From NCBI GenBank assembly GCA_019639175.1, contig JAHBSK010000002.1, positions 124,001-188,000 on the forward strand: a DNA stretch of 64,000 nucleotides, in the 5' to 3' direction. This DNA comes from Acidobacteriota bacterium (lineage in GTDB: Bacteria; Acidobacteriota; Blastocatellia; Pyrinomonadales; Pyrinomonadaceae). Shown in pieces: positions 54,088 to 62,732 of this stretch. Under the pieces are notes generated by a model that was given only the letters and a program-made list of their open reading frames with translations, searched no databases and had not been told where the DNA came from. Made by a program: the position numbers and the translations under genes. Numbering within the stretch: position 1 is the stretch's first letter; every line of letters starts with the position of its first letter.

Positions 54088-54912
54088 TTGGTGGTATTGC
54101 GTTTTGCGATAGTTTTGGTGGCGATGTCCTTTTTGATGTATGGGGACATTCACGCTCAGGAACCGACCCCGACGCCTGAGGAGATAAAAGAACCGGTTGC
54201 CATGCCGACACCGGCTGAAAAAGGAGCGGCCGGCAGCATAACCGCCGAGCAGGTTGCCGAATCGGTGATCGTTATCTACAGCCTTGGCCGCGGCAGGGAC
54301 GGTTTGTCCCAGATCAGAAAAACGACATTCGAGCGCGGAAAGACCACCGTTACCAACGCCGAGGGAAAGAAAGAATCGGCGAACTATCAGCGTTGGGCGA
54401 TCAGAGGCGAAACGTCCGAAAAGGACCGCGTCCGGCTAGAACAGGATTTTCCGGCGGCCAAATATTCACTCGTTTTCAGCGATGACAAGGTGTTCGGCAT
54501 ATATCAGGACACTGCTTTCAGCCCGCGCGAAGATGCCGTCAAGTCATTTCAGAACCAGACCTTTCGCAATATCGACGCCCTGCTTCGTTACAAGGAAAAT
54601 GAGGCAAAGCTGGAATTGGGCGAACGCAAAAAAATAATGGGCGTTGACCTGATGGTATTGGACGTGATCGATAAGAACGGAGGAAAGGTCCGATTTTATA
54701 TCAGCGCCCGTTCATTCCGTATTCTGTTCCTGGAATATGAAGATGAAGGTGTGACCTTTACACGACGTTTTTACGATTACCGCAACGTGCAGGGTACGAT
54801 GGTGCCATACAGAACCGTTCTTTTGAAAAGGGACGAGACCGTTGAGGAAACAAACATCGGCACGATCACCTATGGCCAAAGAGTGGACGAAGGCCTCTTT
54901 ATAGCAAACTGA
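54088..54912 (+). CDS. Exported LolA-like protein
   Basis: 274 residues with a signal peptide (to about DIHAQE). A Pro/Thr/Glu linker is followed by a beta-rich region with NYQRWAIRGETSEKDRVRLE, FRNIDALLRYKENEAKLELGE and FYISARSFRILFLEYEDEGVT, resembling the LolA/LppX outer-membrane lipoprotein-sorting fold. The start is TTG at 54088 or GTG at 54091; AGGAG at 54077 suits the GTG. Function unclear; possibly lipid binding in the periplasm. Confidence 0.6.
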   Translation: MVVLRFAIVLVAMSFLMYGDIHAQEPTPTPEEIKEPVAMPTPAEKGAAGSITAEQVAESVIVIYSLGRGRDGLSQIRKTTFERGKTTVTNAEGKKESANYQRWAIRGETSEKDRVRLEQDFPAAKYSLVFSDDKVFGIYQDTAFSPREDAVKSFQNQTFRNIDALLRYKENEAKLELGERKKIMGVDLMVLDVIDKNGGKVRFYISARSFRILFLEYEDEGVTFTRRFYDYRNVQGTMVPYRTVLLKRDETVEETNIGTITYGQRVDEGLFIAN

Positions 54913-55001
54913 GAATATGTTTTGGAACTTTTGAAAAGTCTCCGCGTGATAAAGGCAGCTCTTCCTGATGCCTTTACTATTCACAAGGAGAACAAAAGTA
55001 T

Positions 55002-55619
55002 ATGAAACAGTTTGCCGGCCTGTGCAAAAGGCCTTTCTTTCTTCTCGTTCTTAACCTCTTTCTCTGTCTTCCCTTAACTGCTCAAAACGAAAATACCGCC
55101 AATGACGGCCGGGCCGGACAGGACCTGCGGGCGGTGCTGTATTTTGTCATGGGAAACGATAAGGCGGCGGCCGGAACCGAATTGCCCAGGGAACTTGCCG
55201 ACGTCGCCAAAGAGATAAAAAGCGGCTGGAGCCACACAGCATTGAGGCTGGCCGGGCGGCAGTTGGTAAAAACTGAGGCTCCCGGCGTGTTCAAATCCAG
55301 GGTCCCCATTGACCTCGGCAATGATGGAGATGCAAAGATACCTATCTCGATCTCAACTCTTGATTGGGTTATCACGCTCAAGCGGGCCGATGGCGGGACG
55401 GCTCACCTTGGTGCCTGTTCATTTTCCATTCGGACGCCGGTCAGGCTTGCGAAAGTGGAGACAAGCGGTGACGTGTTCAATTATGAAGCATTCAATACCA
55501 GCATGTCCGGCCTTTCGGTCAGAAAAGGCGTGCCGACGCTGATCGGCAGTTTGTCATTGCCGGCACCCGGCGGAACATTATTCGTGATACTAACACTGGA
55601 AGCCGTGACCGTCGGCTGA
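55002..55619 (+). CDS. Exported protein of unknown function
   Basis: 205 residues with a signal peptide (to about LTAQ). The mature part is beta-rich, with VLYFVMGNDKAAAGTELP, IPISISTLDWVITLKRADGG and a hydrophobic C-terminal strand GGTLFVILTLEAV. CAAGGAG lies about 10 bases upstream. No family is recognised. It is on the same strand as the LolA-like protein and the sigma factor that follow. Confidence 0.55.
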   Translation: MKQFAGLCKRPFFLLVLNLFLCLPLTAQNENTANDGRAGQDLRAVLYFVMGNDKAAAGTELPRELADVAKEIKSGWSHTALRLAGRQLVKTEAPGVFKSRVPIDLGNDGDAKIPISISTLDWVITLKRADGGTAHLGACSFSIRTPVRLAKVETSGDVFNYEAFNTSMSGLSVRKGVPTLIGSLSLPAPGGTLFVILTLEAVTVG

Positions 55620-55739
55620 AAGATCTTGCCGATGAAGGAAAATCTTGGAAAAATGCAACATTTCGGGCCGTCGAGCGTGACTATATACGCAGGACGGCTT
55701 TTGTTTAGCGCCGGATTGTGTTGTAAAACCTATGAAGAT

Positions 55740-56372
55740 ATGGGTGCGGACAAAAGCGGGGAAACTGAGCAGAAAATGCCGGAGCCGATGGCTGCGGACA
55801 CTCGTTCGTCCGACCACGGCCTGATCGAGGCCGCGAGGAGCGGCGACGAGGCGGCCTTTGCAGAGATAATTGCACGGTACAAAAATCCGATAACAAATTA
55901 TCTCCACAGATTTTTGAACGATCACGAAGAGGCGGTCGATCTGGCGCAGGAAACCTTTATCAAGGTTTACTACGCTATGGACAGGTATCATACGGGTTAT
56001 GCTTTCTCGACCTATATCTACCGGATCGCGACCAATCTGGCGATAAGCGAGCTGCGGCGACGTAAACGGCGGACGCTTTTGTCGCTGACGGGCCTGTTTC
56101 AGGCCGAGGACAATCAGGCAGCCGAGTTTCAGCCGCCTGACGAACGATATGTTCCCGATGCCGAGTTCGAGCGGGATGAACAGACGCGGATCATAACCTC
56201 GGCGATAGCGGCCCTGCCGCCCAAATACCGCGCTCCGATCGTTTTGCGGGAAATAGAAGGCCTCTCTTACGAAGAGATCGCCGGTGTGCTGGAACTGGGG
56301 CTTGGCACGACAAAATCACGGATCAGCCGTGCCAGAGCATTGCTCAGAGAAAAATTGCAGGGATATATATAA
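55740..56372 (+). CDS. ECF RNA polymerase sigma factor
   Basis: 210 residues. Region 2 has AFAEIIARYKNPITNYLHRF and AVDLAQETFIKVYYAMDRY, with FSTYIYRIATNLAISELRRR. Region 4 has ALPPKYRAPIVLREIEGLSYEEIAGVL and TTKSRISRARALLREKL. Both are clear for the extracytoplasmic function group. The start at 55740 is a choice; a longer frame from 55626 adds unconserved sequence. The partner gene 14 bases downstream encodes a membrane PDZ protein, likely its anti-sigma factor. Confidence 0.92.
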   Translation: MGADKSGETEQKMPEPMAADTRSSDHGLIEAARSGDEAAFAEIIARYKNPITNYLHRFLNDHEEAVDLAQETFIKVYYAMDRYHTGYAFSTYIYRIATNLAISELRRRKRRTLLSLTGLFQAEDNQAAEFQPPDERYVPDAEFERDEQTRIITSAIAALPPKYRAPIVLREIEGLSYEEIAGVLELGLGTTKSRISRARALLREKLQGYI

Positions 56373-56386
56373 CGCCGGAGTTTTTT

Positions 56387-57241
56387 ATGATGGGCGATAA
56401 GGACAAAAAATTGGAAGACGACAGACTCAGCGAGGTGCTTGCGGGCATTCCGCGTGTCGAGGCTCCGGCAAATTTTGAGCAAAGGGTGATGAACCGCATC
56501 AAAGCCGGAGAAGAGCCGGTACGGGGTGAAGCCGCGATGTGGCCGTGGATGAAGCTGGCCCTGCCTGTGCTTGCGCTGTTGTTCGTGGGAGCATTTTTGT
56601 ATTTGTCAGGAATGTTTTCGACAAACATAAGCGACCTGCCATTGACGGCAGAGGTCGAGGTCAATGATCCTCCTCCGCTGCTTCCTGATATTCCGGTAAT
56701 TGAGGCTGACAGGGCCGATGACGCGAACGTTGTCACAACGGCGGCAGATAGCGGACAGCCATCTGCATTCGAACGGCCCGTGGAACGAGCGAAACAAAAT
56801 ACCGCGGTCAGGCCGCCGCAAAACACAAGGCGGCGAAACGTGCCTGATAATGTGGGCGGAGGTTCTGTTGACCGGGCGATCACGGCCGCACCGGATGTAA
56901 GAGCGTCCAACACGAACGCCAACACGAACGCCAATGCTAATGCCAATTTCTTTACGCCTTTGGAAGGCACTCCGGAATTTGAACGGCAGGCGAGCGTATC
57001 CGTAAAGGACATCTTTGAACTGATGGGGCTAAAGGGGGCGTACGACGGACGCGGATGGCATGTCCGCTCGGTCGATCCGGTGGGAGCGGGAAAACGATCC
57101 GGCATTCAGGACGGCGATGTGATAATAGCCGTTGACGACACGTTGCTGAATGAACGGATGGAGTTAAAGGGAAATGTCATTTTCAAAACGATCCGCGTTC
57201 TGAGAGACGGCAAGGAAGTGACGCTGTCGGTAAATCCCTGA
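56387..57241 (+). CDS. Membrane PDZ protein, candidate anti-sigma factor
   Basis: 284 residues. A cytoplasmic head (about 1-50, with LSEVLAGIPRVEAPANFEQR as in zinc-free anti-sigma N-termini) is followed by one transmembrane helix (about 55-76). A long Pro/Asn/Ala-rich periplasmic linker with an Asn-Thr-Asn-Ala repeat (near 180-192) comes next. The C-terminal PDZ domain (about 200-284) has SVDPVGAGKRSGIQDGDVIIAVDD-like features. It lies directly after the ECF sigma gene. An anti-sigma with a PDZ sensor could be gated by binding unfolded outer-membrane proteins, as in RseB/DegS logic. This role is inference. Confidence 0.65.
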   Translation: MMGDKDKKLEDDRLSEVLAGIPRVEAPANFEQRVMNRIKAGEEPVRGEAAMWPWMKLALPVLALLFVGAFLYLSGMFSTNISDLPLTAEVEVNDPPPLLPDIPVIEADRADDANVVTTAADSGQPSAFERPVERAKQNTAVRPPQNTRRRNVPDNVGGGSVDRAITAAPDVRASNTNANTNANANANFFTPLEGTPEFERQASVSVKDIFELMGLKGAYDGRGWHVRSVDPVGAGKRSGIQDGDVIIAVDDTLLNERMELKGNVIFKTIRVLRDGKEVTLSVNP

Positions 57242-57247
57242 CCACGC

Positions 57248-58747
57248 TCAGGGCTTTTCCTCCGTGTTCACATCGGCCTTTTCCACCTCGGTTGAGAACT
57301 TTTGATAATCGTAGGAGCGGATGACCTGATTGACATTGGCTCCGCCGAACATCAGCACGCGAACCGAAAGGTTGATGTCCGCCAGCGACGGCAGCCAGAT
57401 CTCATCATTGACGCGTTCCTGTTCGAGGGTGAACGATGCTCCCTTGCGGAGTTTTGCCAGCAGTCCGCCGCCGATCTTGTAGCTGTCGGCGAGGAACGCT
57501 TCGATCCGAGCGGCCTGTCTGTCATTTTCGTCTATCCACATCACACCCGCGACCTTGCCAAAAAATTTCAGCACGCTTTTGGCGTTCTTCATATCAAAAT
57601 CGGGGTTTGGTTCAAAATCGAAAACGATCATGTCCCGTCCTTTATAGCGTTCGCGGCGCGGATTTATAAGGCGTGACGCACGAAGCACTTCGGCGATAGA
57701 TACTCTGGCTTCGCGTCTTTGAGGGTTGTCGTCAGCACGCTTTTCCTCTTTTGCAATGCGTTTTTCGATCTCCTCGATCTGTTTGGCGGTGTCCTTGTCA
57801 GCCTCGGCCTGTTCGCGTTGCGTTAGCGGTTTGCCGTTCTTTTCTATCCGGCGGCTAATGCGGTTGCCGCGATGAAATGAAAGCTGCAATGTTTCCGATC
57901 CGGCCTCGCGCAAAACGCCGTCCTTGCCAAGTTCGCGGCGCGTGCTTTTTTGAACATACGAATACGTGTCGAGAATGCGTTCGACCTCGTCCTCATTGGT
58001 TTGCAGATGCGTCAGCAATTCCCTTATGTCGGGCAGCGGTTTGCCTGATGTTTCGGGGAACGAAAACCGCGAAAGATCGGACGAGGCAGCAGGCCCAATG
58101 GCGGCAAGTTCGATCAGATACGCTTCACCGTCGATGAAGGCATTTATTCTGAACGGCTGAACGGTCCTGTTTACTGTTCGATGGTCGGAATATTCATAAA
58201 CATCTGTCGCGTCGCCAAACGGTATCTCCTCGCGGACAGGAAGCCCGGTTTCGTTATCAAAAAAGAGCTTTAATGAAGCTCCGCGTGGTGTTGACATCAC
58301 AACAATGTTTGCGGCCCGTCCGTTCACATCGGCCCTGCCGCCGGAAGTTATTTTTGCACGATCTTTCTTGTAATTGAGCCATAATTGATTTCGATACCGT
58401 GCCTCGGTCTGCAGATCGACCGCCGGGTCGCCGGTCAGCGTCCGAAGCCCGTCGCGCGAATCGCGAACCCATGCGGAACGTCCATTGAATCCCATTTCCG
58501 TTTCAAATCCGGCAAGCTCATATCTCGTGTAAAAAAGATCGGGAGCCTGTGTGACCTGTAGAAATTCGCCTGAGGTTCCGTTGGATATTTTGGTTATGAC
58601 GCCGACCCGTTTCCAAGCCGTAACGGACGTGACTGCCTTTTTGCCGCCAAGGGCCTTTTCGGCTTTGGCGAGGATCTTTGACGGCGATTGCGCCAAAGCC
58701 GGGACGGCTGATGTCACGATGATCGTTAAAAGAAAGAAGAATTTCAT
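57248..58747 (-). CDS. Exported LolA-like protein with coiled-coil insert
   Basis: 499 residues with a signal peptide (MKFFFLLTIIVTSAVPALAQ). The N-terminal half looks like a LolA/lipoprotein-sorting domain, with ILAKAEKALGGKKAVTSVTA and FETEMGFNGRSAWVRDSRDG. A charged helical segment near 300-380 includes EEIEKRIAKEEKRADDNPQR. The C-terminal half is another beta-rich unit with MIVFDFEPNPDFD. It is the last gene of a three-gene leftward operon; its ATG overlaps the preceding stop by four bases. Confidence 0.65.
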   Translation of the reverse strand: MKFFFLLTIIVTSAVPALAQSPSKILAKAEKALGGKKAVTSVTAWKRVGVITKISNGTSGEFLQVTQAPDLFYTRYELAGFETEMGFNGRSAWVRDSRDGLRTLTGDPAVDLQTEARYRNQLWLNYKKDRAKITSGGRADVNGRAANIVVMSTPRGASLKLFFDNETGLPVREEIPFGDATDVYEYSDHRTVNRTVQPFRINAFIDGEAYLIELAAIGPAASSDLSRFSFPETSGKPLPDIRELLTHLQTNEDEVERILDTYSYVQKSTRRELGKDGVLREAGSETLQLSFHRGNRISRRIEKNGKPLTQREQAEADKDTAKQIEEIEKRIAKEEKRADDNPQRREARVSIAEVLRASRLINPRRERYKGRDMIVFDFEPNPDFDMKNAKSVLKFFGKVAGVMWIDENDRQAARIEAFLADSYKIGGGLLAKLRKGASFTLEQERVNDEIWLPSLADINLSVRVLMFGGANVNQVIRSYDYQKFSTEVEKADVNTEEKP

Positions 58748-59532
58748 TTTTCTGTCCGTGTGGTCGAAGGCAGCAGGAAAAGCCCGAAAAGATACAGAGC
58801 GACGGCAAAGAACTGGATATAACCCGTTCCGGGCGAAAACCGCGGCAGGTCGAGCAGCCACGTGAAAGCACCTTGAGCCGGATTTTCGATGATGGAACGC
58901 AGCCAGCTTTGTTCCGCCGGAGCCGTAAGGTTTGCCAGCAGCATATATTTGACGACAAAGGCCAATCCGAAAAGCGCGCCGAGACTTCGCAAAAGCCTGC
59001 GAACATCAAAATCGGCGAACAGGTTGTTCCAGAGCGTCCAGAAAAAACAGAATGCGACGATCCAAAAAGGAAGTCCCTGTTCGGGAATGAGCGAATTGAA
59101 CAGCTGCGTTGTCGCGGCAAAGAGCGCCAGCAGAACCGCGCCGTTGGCGATGTTCTTTAAGACCGGAAAATTCTCTGAGAACCAACCGCCGACCGAGATC
59201 AGTCCTGCCCGAAAGAAAAGAGCCAAAAGAATAACGGCAAAGACAAGGCAAAGCAGCGACGGTTTCAGAAAGATGAACGAACCGTCCGCTCCGCTGAGCC
59301 TCAGCCCGCCTAAAAGCGCCGATGTCAGAAAGACGACCGGCAAAAATATGTATTGAAGATAAAGCCGACGGTTTTCTGCCTGACGTTCATCCGTCATCAC
59401 GGCGTCGCGCAGAACTATCTCATTACCGCGATCTTCAATGATCTCGGCAGTGACCGATACGTCTGAAAGGATCGGCTCATCTGCTGTCTTTTCGACAGTT
59501 TCCATATTTGAATTGCCGGTTCTCTTGCTCAT
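58744..59532 (-). CDS. Polytopic membrane protein of unknown function
   Basis: 262 residues. A polar N-terminal region of about 55 residues is followed by about six transmembrane helices (for example YLQYIFLPVVFLTSALLGGL and FWIVAFCFFWTLWNNLFADF). No family is recognised. Both ends overlap neighbours by four bases (ATGA), so it is translationally coupled with the TPR-like gene before and the LolA-like gene after. Confidence 0.6.
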   Translation of the reverse strand: MSKRTGNSNMETVEKTADEPILSDVSVTAEIIEDRGNEIVLRDAVMTDERQAENRRLYLQYIFLPVVFLTSALLGGLRLSGADGSFIFLKPSLLCLVFAVILLALFFRAGLISVGGWFSENFPVLKNIANGAVLLALFAATTQLFNSLIPEQGLPFWIVAFCFFWTLWNNLFADFDVRRLLRSLGALFGLAFVVKYMLLANLTAPAEQSWLRSIIENPAQGAFTWLLDLPRFSPGTGYIQFFAVALYLFGLFLLPSTTRTEK

Positions 59533-60056
59533 TTTCGTTCACGGAACACCCTTAACGGATTGAGGTCGTCAGCCGTGACTTTGAGGCCTTCTTCAAGCTC
59601 GTGCCGCAGTTCGGCAGGTGTGCGAAGCAGCAGTCCGGCATCGTCCGACCGAAAGTTCGGGTCAAGCATTGCAACGCGACCAAGCACATCCAACGCGGAC
59701 CGATAAAGTTCGTCATCGCTGTAAACCCGTCCCCAGCCCTGACGGTAAAAGCTGTATGCGATGTAGAACTGCGTTTTCGGATCGCGTTTTTCCGGATCGG
59801 CACGGTCAAAGCTGTCGCGGGCGGCGACGAAATTATCCGAACGAAATGCCGTAATGCCTTCGTCAAACTTTGCCTGATCGACCTCATACGTGCCGATGAC
59901 GACCGAACCTTTTGTGGTGATGTTCTCAACCGTCGTCGCTGCCTTTGAAGAAATTTCCTCCAGCGAACGCGGCTCAGCGGCATACAGGAATATGATAAAG
60001 ACAGCAAACACCGCCGTGAGCATGATGCCTGCAATCTGGATATACTTTTCTTTCAC
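59529..60056 (-). CDS. Membrane-anchored TPR-like protein
   Basis: About 175 residues. An N-terminal helix (YIQIAGIMLTAVFAVFIIFLY) is followed by a soluble helical region with AKFDEGITAFRSDNFVAARDSFDRADPEKRDPKTQFYIAYSFYRQG, a TPR-like pair. The GTG at 60056 is chosen because the longer frame would run into the divergent gene. First gene of the three-gene operon; the intergenic gap to the divergent TonB-domain gene is only 52 bases. Confidence 0.6.
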   Translation of the reverse strand: MKEKYIQIAGIMLTAVFAVFIIFLYAAEPRSLEEISSKAATTVENITTKGSVVIGTYEVDQAKFDEGITAFRSDNFVAARDSFDRADPEKRDPKTQFYIAYSFYRQGWGRVYSDDELYRSALDVLGRVAMLDPNFRSDDAGLLLRTPAELRHELEEGLKVTADDLNPLRVFRERK

Positions 60057-60108
60057 TGATATAATTGTCCAACTTTCAGACGGCAACGGATATTCGGAGA
60101 TCGCAAAT

Positions 60109-61062
60109 ATGACGCCAAAAACCGGCCGCAAGTTTACCGGCTTATATTTTCAGATTATCATAACGCTTTTTGTTCTGCTGGCCTCATTGAGCGTAACTTT
60201 AAATGCTCAGTCCGTCGCCGAGCCTTCCCTGCCGGACGGGGAATGGATGCGTATAGCAACCGATGACGGTTCTTTTTCTGTCGAAATACCAAAAGAATAC
60301 CGAATGTTTTATGACGCGGAAGGATTTCTGGTCAGTACCGACTTTCATAGTTTTAAATTGAAGAATGCTTTTGTATTGAGTTCCTACAACAAAGGGACGG
60401 TCATCGGGGTTGAGGTTTTTGACGGCGACAGCGGCGCAATACGTGAAATGTATTCCAGCGATAGAGGCAGTTGGGGATTAAAAAAGGCTCCGGATATCAA
60501 GGGCAAGAGATACACGATAAGACAACTTCGTCAGGCCTCGGACAAATATTATGCACTGCGTCAATATATTCACATAAACGGAAAGGGTGTGATCTTGACA
60601 GCGGCCTCTCGAAAGGGAGAGACGGACGAGATGAAACGGTTTTTCAACTCAGTTTCGATCGATCTTGATGGAAACGGTTCAGGTCGATCTTCGGTCTTGT
60701 TATCAAAACTGCAAAGGACGTCGGTCCCGATCACAGTGGATCTGAATGATGAGCCGGGGAAGCCCAATACAAATACGCAGAAGAATTCCGATACCTCTTT
60801 AATGACCGTGGTGGTTGTGGCACCGAGGCCTACGTATGTTAATTCCGCACGTAAGAATATGGTGACGGGAGTAGTGCGGCTCCGGATCCGGATGGCGAAG
60901 GACGGATTTGTCTCGGCTGTTTCTATCAATAAAACTCTTCCCGATGGGCTGCTGCGCCAGACACTTTTCTCGGCAATTAGAACGCGATTTATTCCTTACG
61001 AACAAAACGGAGAAACCAAGGATGCGTATCGTAGTGTTGAATATTCGTTTTCTATTTATTAG
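60109..61062 (+). CDS. Exported protein with C-terminal TonB domain
   Basis: 317 residues with a signal peptide (to about TLNAQS). The middle domain is uncharacterised ([20 protein letters not shown]). A Thr/Asn/Gln-rich linker leads to a TonB_C type domain: [20 protein letters not shown] and [23 protein letters not shown]. Such proteins have a TonB C-terminal fold but no transmembrane anchor; a TonB-like partner role is uncertain. GGAG stands nine bases before the ATG. Confidence 0.75.
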   Translation: MTPKTGRKFTGLYFQIIITLFVLLASLSVTLNAQSVAEPSLPDGEWMRIATDDGSFSVEIPKEYRMFYDAEGFLVSTDFHSFKLKNAFVLSSYNKGTVIGVEVFDGDSGAIREMYSSDRGSWGLKKAPDIKGKRYTIRQLRQASDKYYALRQYIHINGKGVILTAASRKGETDEMKRFFNSVSIDLDGNGSGRSSVLLSKLQRTSVPITVDLNDEPGKPNTNTQKNSDTSLMTVVVVAPRPTYVNSARKNMVTGVVRLRIRMAKDGFVSAVSINKTLPDGLLRQTLFSAIRTRFIPYEQNGETKDAYRSVEYSFSIY

Positions 61063-61073
61063 TTGATGCTTAT

Positions 61074-62732
61074 ATGAAGAATATATTTGTTATTTTCGCG
61101 GCACTTGCATTCGTTACGGTTGCCAATGGATGGACGATATCTGCGGATGTTGTCGTCGTAAATGCCAATATCCACACAATGAACACGAAGCAGCCGATGG
61201 CGCGTTCGATGGCGGTTTTGAACGGACGTATAGTTGCTATCGGTTCCGATGCCGACACAAAGGCACATATCGGCCCGAAAACGCGCGTCATTGACGCGGG
61301 TGGAAAGACCATTATTCCCGGTTTCAATGATTCGCACGTGCATTTTATGGAGACCGGCCAGCAGCTTTCGTGGGTCGATCTGCGGACGGCCCAGACGCCT
61401 GAGGAATTTGTCGAAAGGATAAAGAATTTTGCCGCGAAACTGCCGAAAGGCAGATGGATACTCGGCGGAAAATGGGACCATGAGAACTGGACGCCGAACA
61501 ACCTGCCCACAGCGGCGATGATCGACGCCGTTACGCCGGACAATCCTGTTTTTATCGACCGTCTGGACGGCCACATGGCGCTGGCAAACAGCCTGGCGAT
61601 GAAAATGGCAAAGGTCGATAAGGATACAAAAGACATGCCGGGCGGAGAGATCGTCCGCGATGCCAACGGAAACCCGACCGGTGTTTTCAAGGATTCGGTG
61701 ATGTCCTATATCAACCGCGTGATACCTGATCCGTCGTGGGATGAAAGGCTCGAAGCGGCACAGGCAGCAACCGACCACGCGGCATCGCTGGGCGTGACGA
61801 GCGTTCAGGATATGTCCGCCGGCCGGGATGTCGGCGTTTATCAGGAATTGCTCCGACGGGGAACATTGAAAACCCGCATATACGGCTGTTCTCCCTTGAG
61901 CGATTACAAGCGTTGGTCAAACACGGGCATTCGCGCGGGCTTTGGCAACGCGATGGTTCGTGCGGGCTGTCTGAAAGGTTTTATGGACGGAAGCCTGGGT
62001 TCGACGACGGCCTGGTTCTTTGAACCATATCTGGACGCCCCGAATACGAGCGGCCTGCCGATGGGCGACGTGATGACCACAATGAAGACCGACATCATCG
62101 AGGCAGACAAGGCTGGTTTGCAGGTCAACATCCACGCCATCGGCGACCGGGCAAATGCGACGCTGCTTGACTATTTTGCAGAGGTTGACAAGGTGAACGG
62201 CCCTGCTGACCGCCGTTTTCGCATTGAACATTCCCAGCATCTGCGGTATGACGACCTCAAACGTTTTGGCTCGCAAAAGGTCGTGGCGTCAATGCAGCCC
62301 TTTCACGCTATTGATGACGGACGCTGGGCATGGAAGCGCCTTGACGAAGGCCGCCTTCGCGGAACTTATGCCTTTCGCACCATTTTGGACACGGGCGGTG
62401 TGCTTGCCTTCGGAACGGATTCGCCGGTTGCTCCGCTTGACCCGATTCTGGGCGTTTATGCCGCGGTGACACGCCGGACATTGGACGACAAAAATCCCGG
62501 CGGTTGGCTGCCCGATCAAAAGGTCACGGTCGATGAAACGATACGTGCATACACGTGGGGATCGGCATTTGCCGAATTTCAGGAAAACGAAAAAGGCACG
62601 CTTGAAACAGGGAAACTGGCGGACTTTGTCATTCTTTCAGAGGATATTTTTACCATCGATCCCGTGCGGATACGGGATGCAAAAGTGACGATGACCCTGG
62701 TGAACGGCAAGGTCGTTTACGAGGCGAAGTGA
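61074..62732 (+). CDS. Exported amidohydrolase (YtcJ-like), copy 1
   Basis: 552 residues with a signal peptide (to about VANG). The amidohydrolase core has [14 protein letters not shown] (first His pair), [13 protein letters not shown] (carbamylated Lys site), [11 protein letters not shown] and FRIEHSQHL (His ligands) and LAFGTDSPV (metal Asp). This is the YtcJ/hydantoinase-like branch that cleaves amide or ester bonds of unknown substrates. It lies 11 bases after the TonB-domain gene and overlaps the next amidohydrolase by four bases (GTGA). Confidence 0.9.
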   Translation: MKNIFVIFAALAFVTVANGWTISADVVVVNANIHTMNTKQPMARSMAVLNGRIVAIGSDADTKAHIGPKTRVIDAGGKTIIPGFNDSHVHFMETGQQLSWVDLRTAQTPEEFVERIKNFAAKLPKGRWILGGKWDHENWTPNNLPTAAMIDAVTPDNPVFIDRLDGHMALANSLAMKMAKVDKDTKDMPGGEIVRDANGNPTGVFKDSVMSYINRVIPDPSWDERLEAAQAATDHAASLGVTSVQDMSAGRDVGVYQELLRRGTLKTRIYGCSPLSDYKRWSNTGIRAGFGNAMVRAGCLKGFMDGSLGSTTAWFFEPYLDAPNTSGLPMGDVMTTMKTDIIEADKAGLQVNIHAIGDRANATLLDYFAEVDKVNGPADRRFRIEHSQHLRYDDLKRFGSQKVVASMQPFHAIDDGRWAWKRLDEGRLRGTYAFRTILDTGGVLAFGTDSPVAPLDPILGVYAAVTRRTLDDKNPGGWLPDQKVTVDETIRAYTWGSAFAEFQENEKGTLETGKLADFVILSEDIFTIDPVRIRDAKVTMTLVNGKVVYEAK

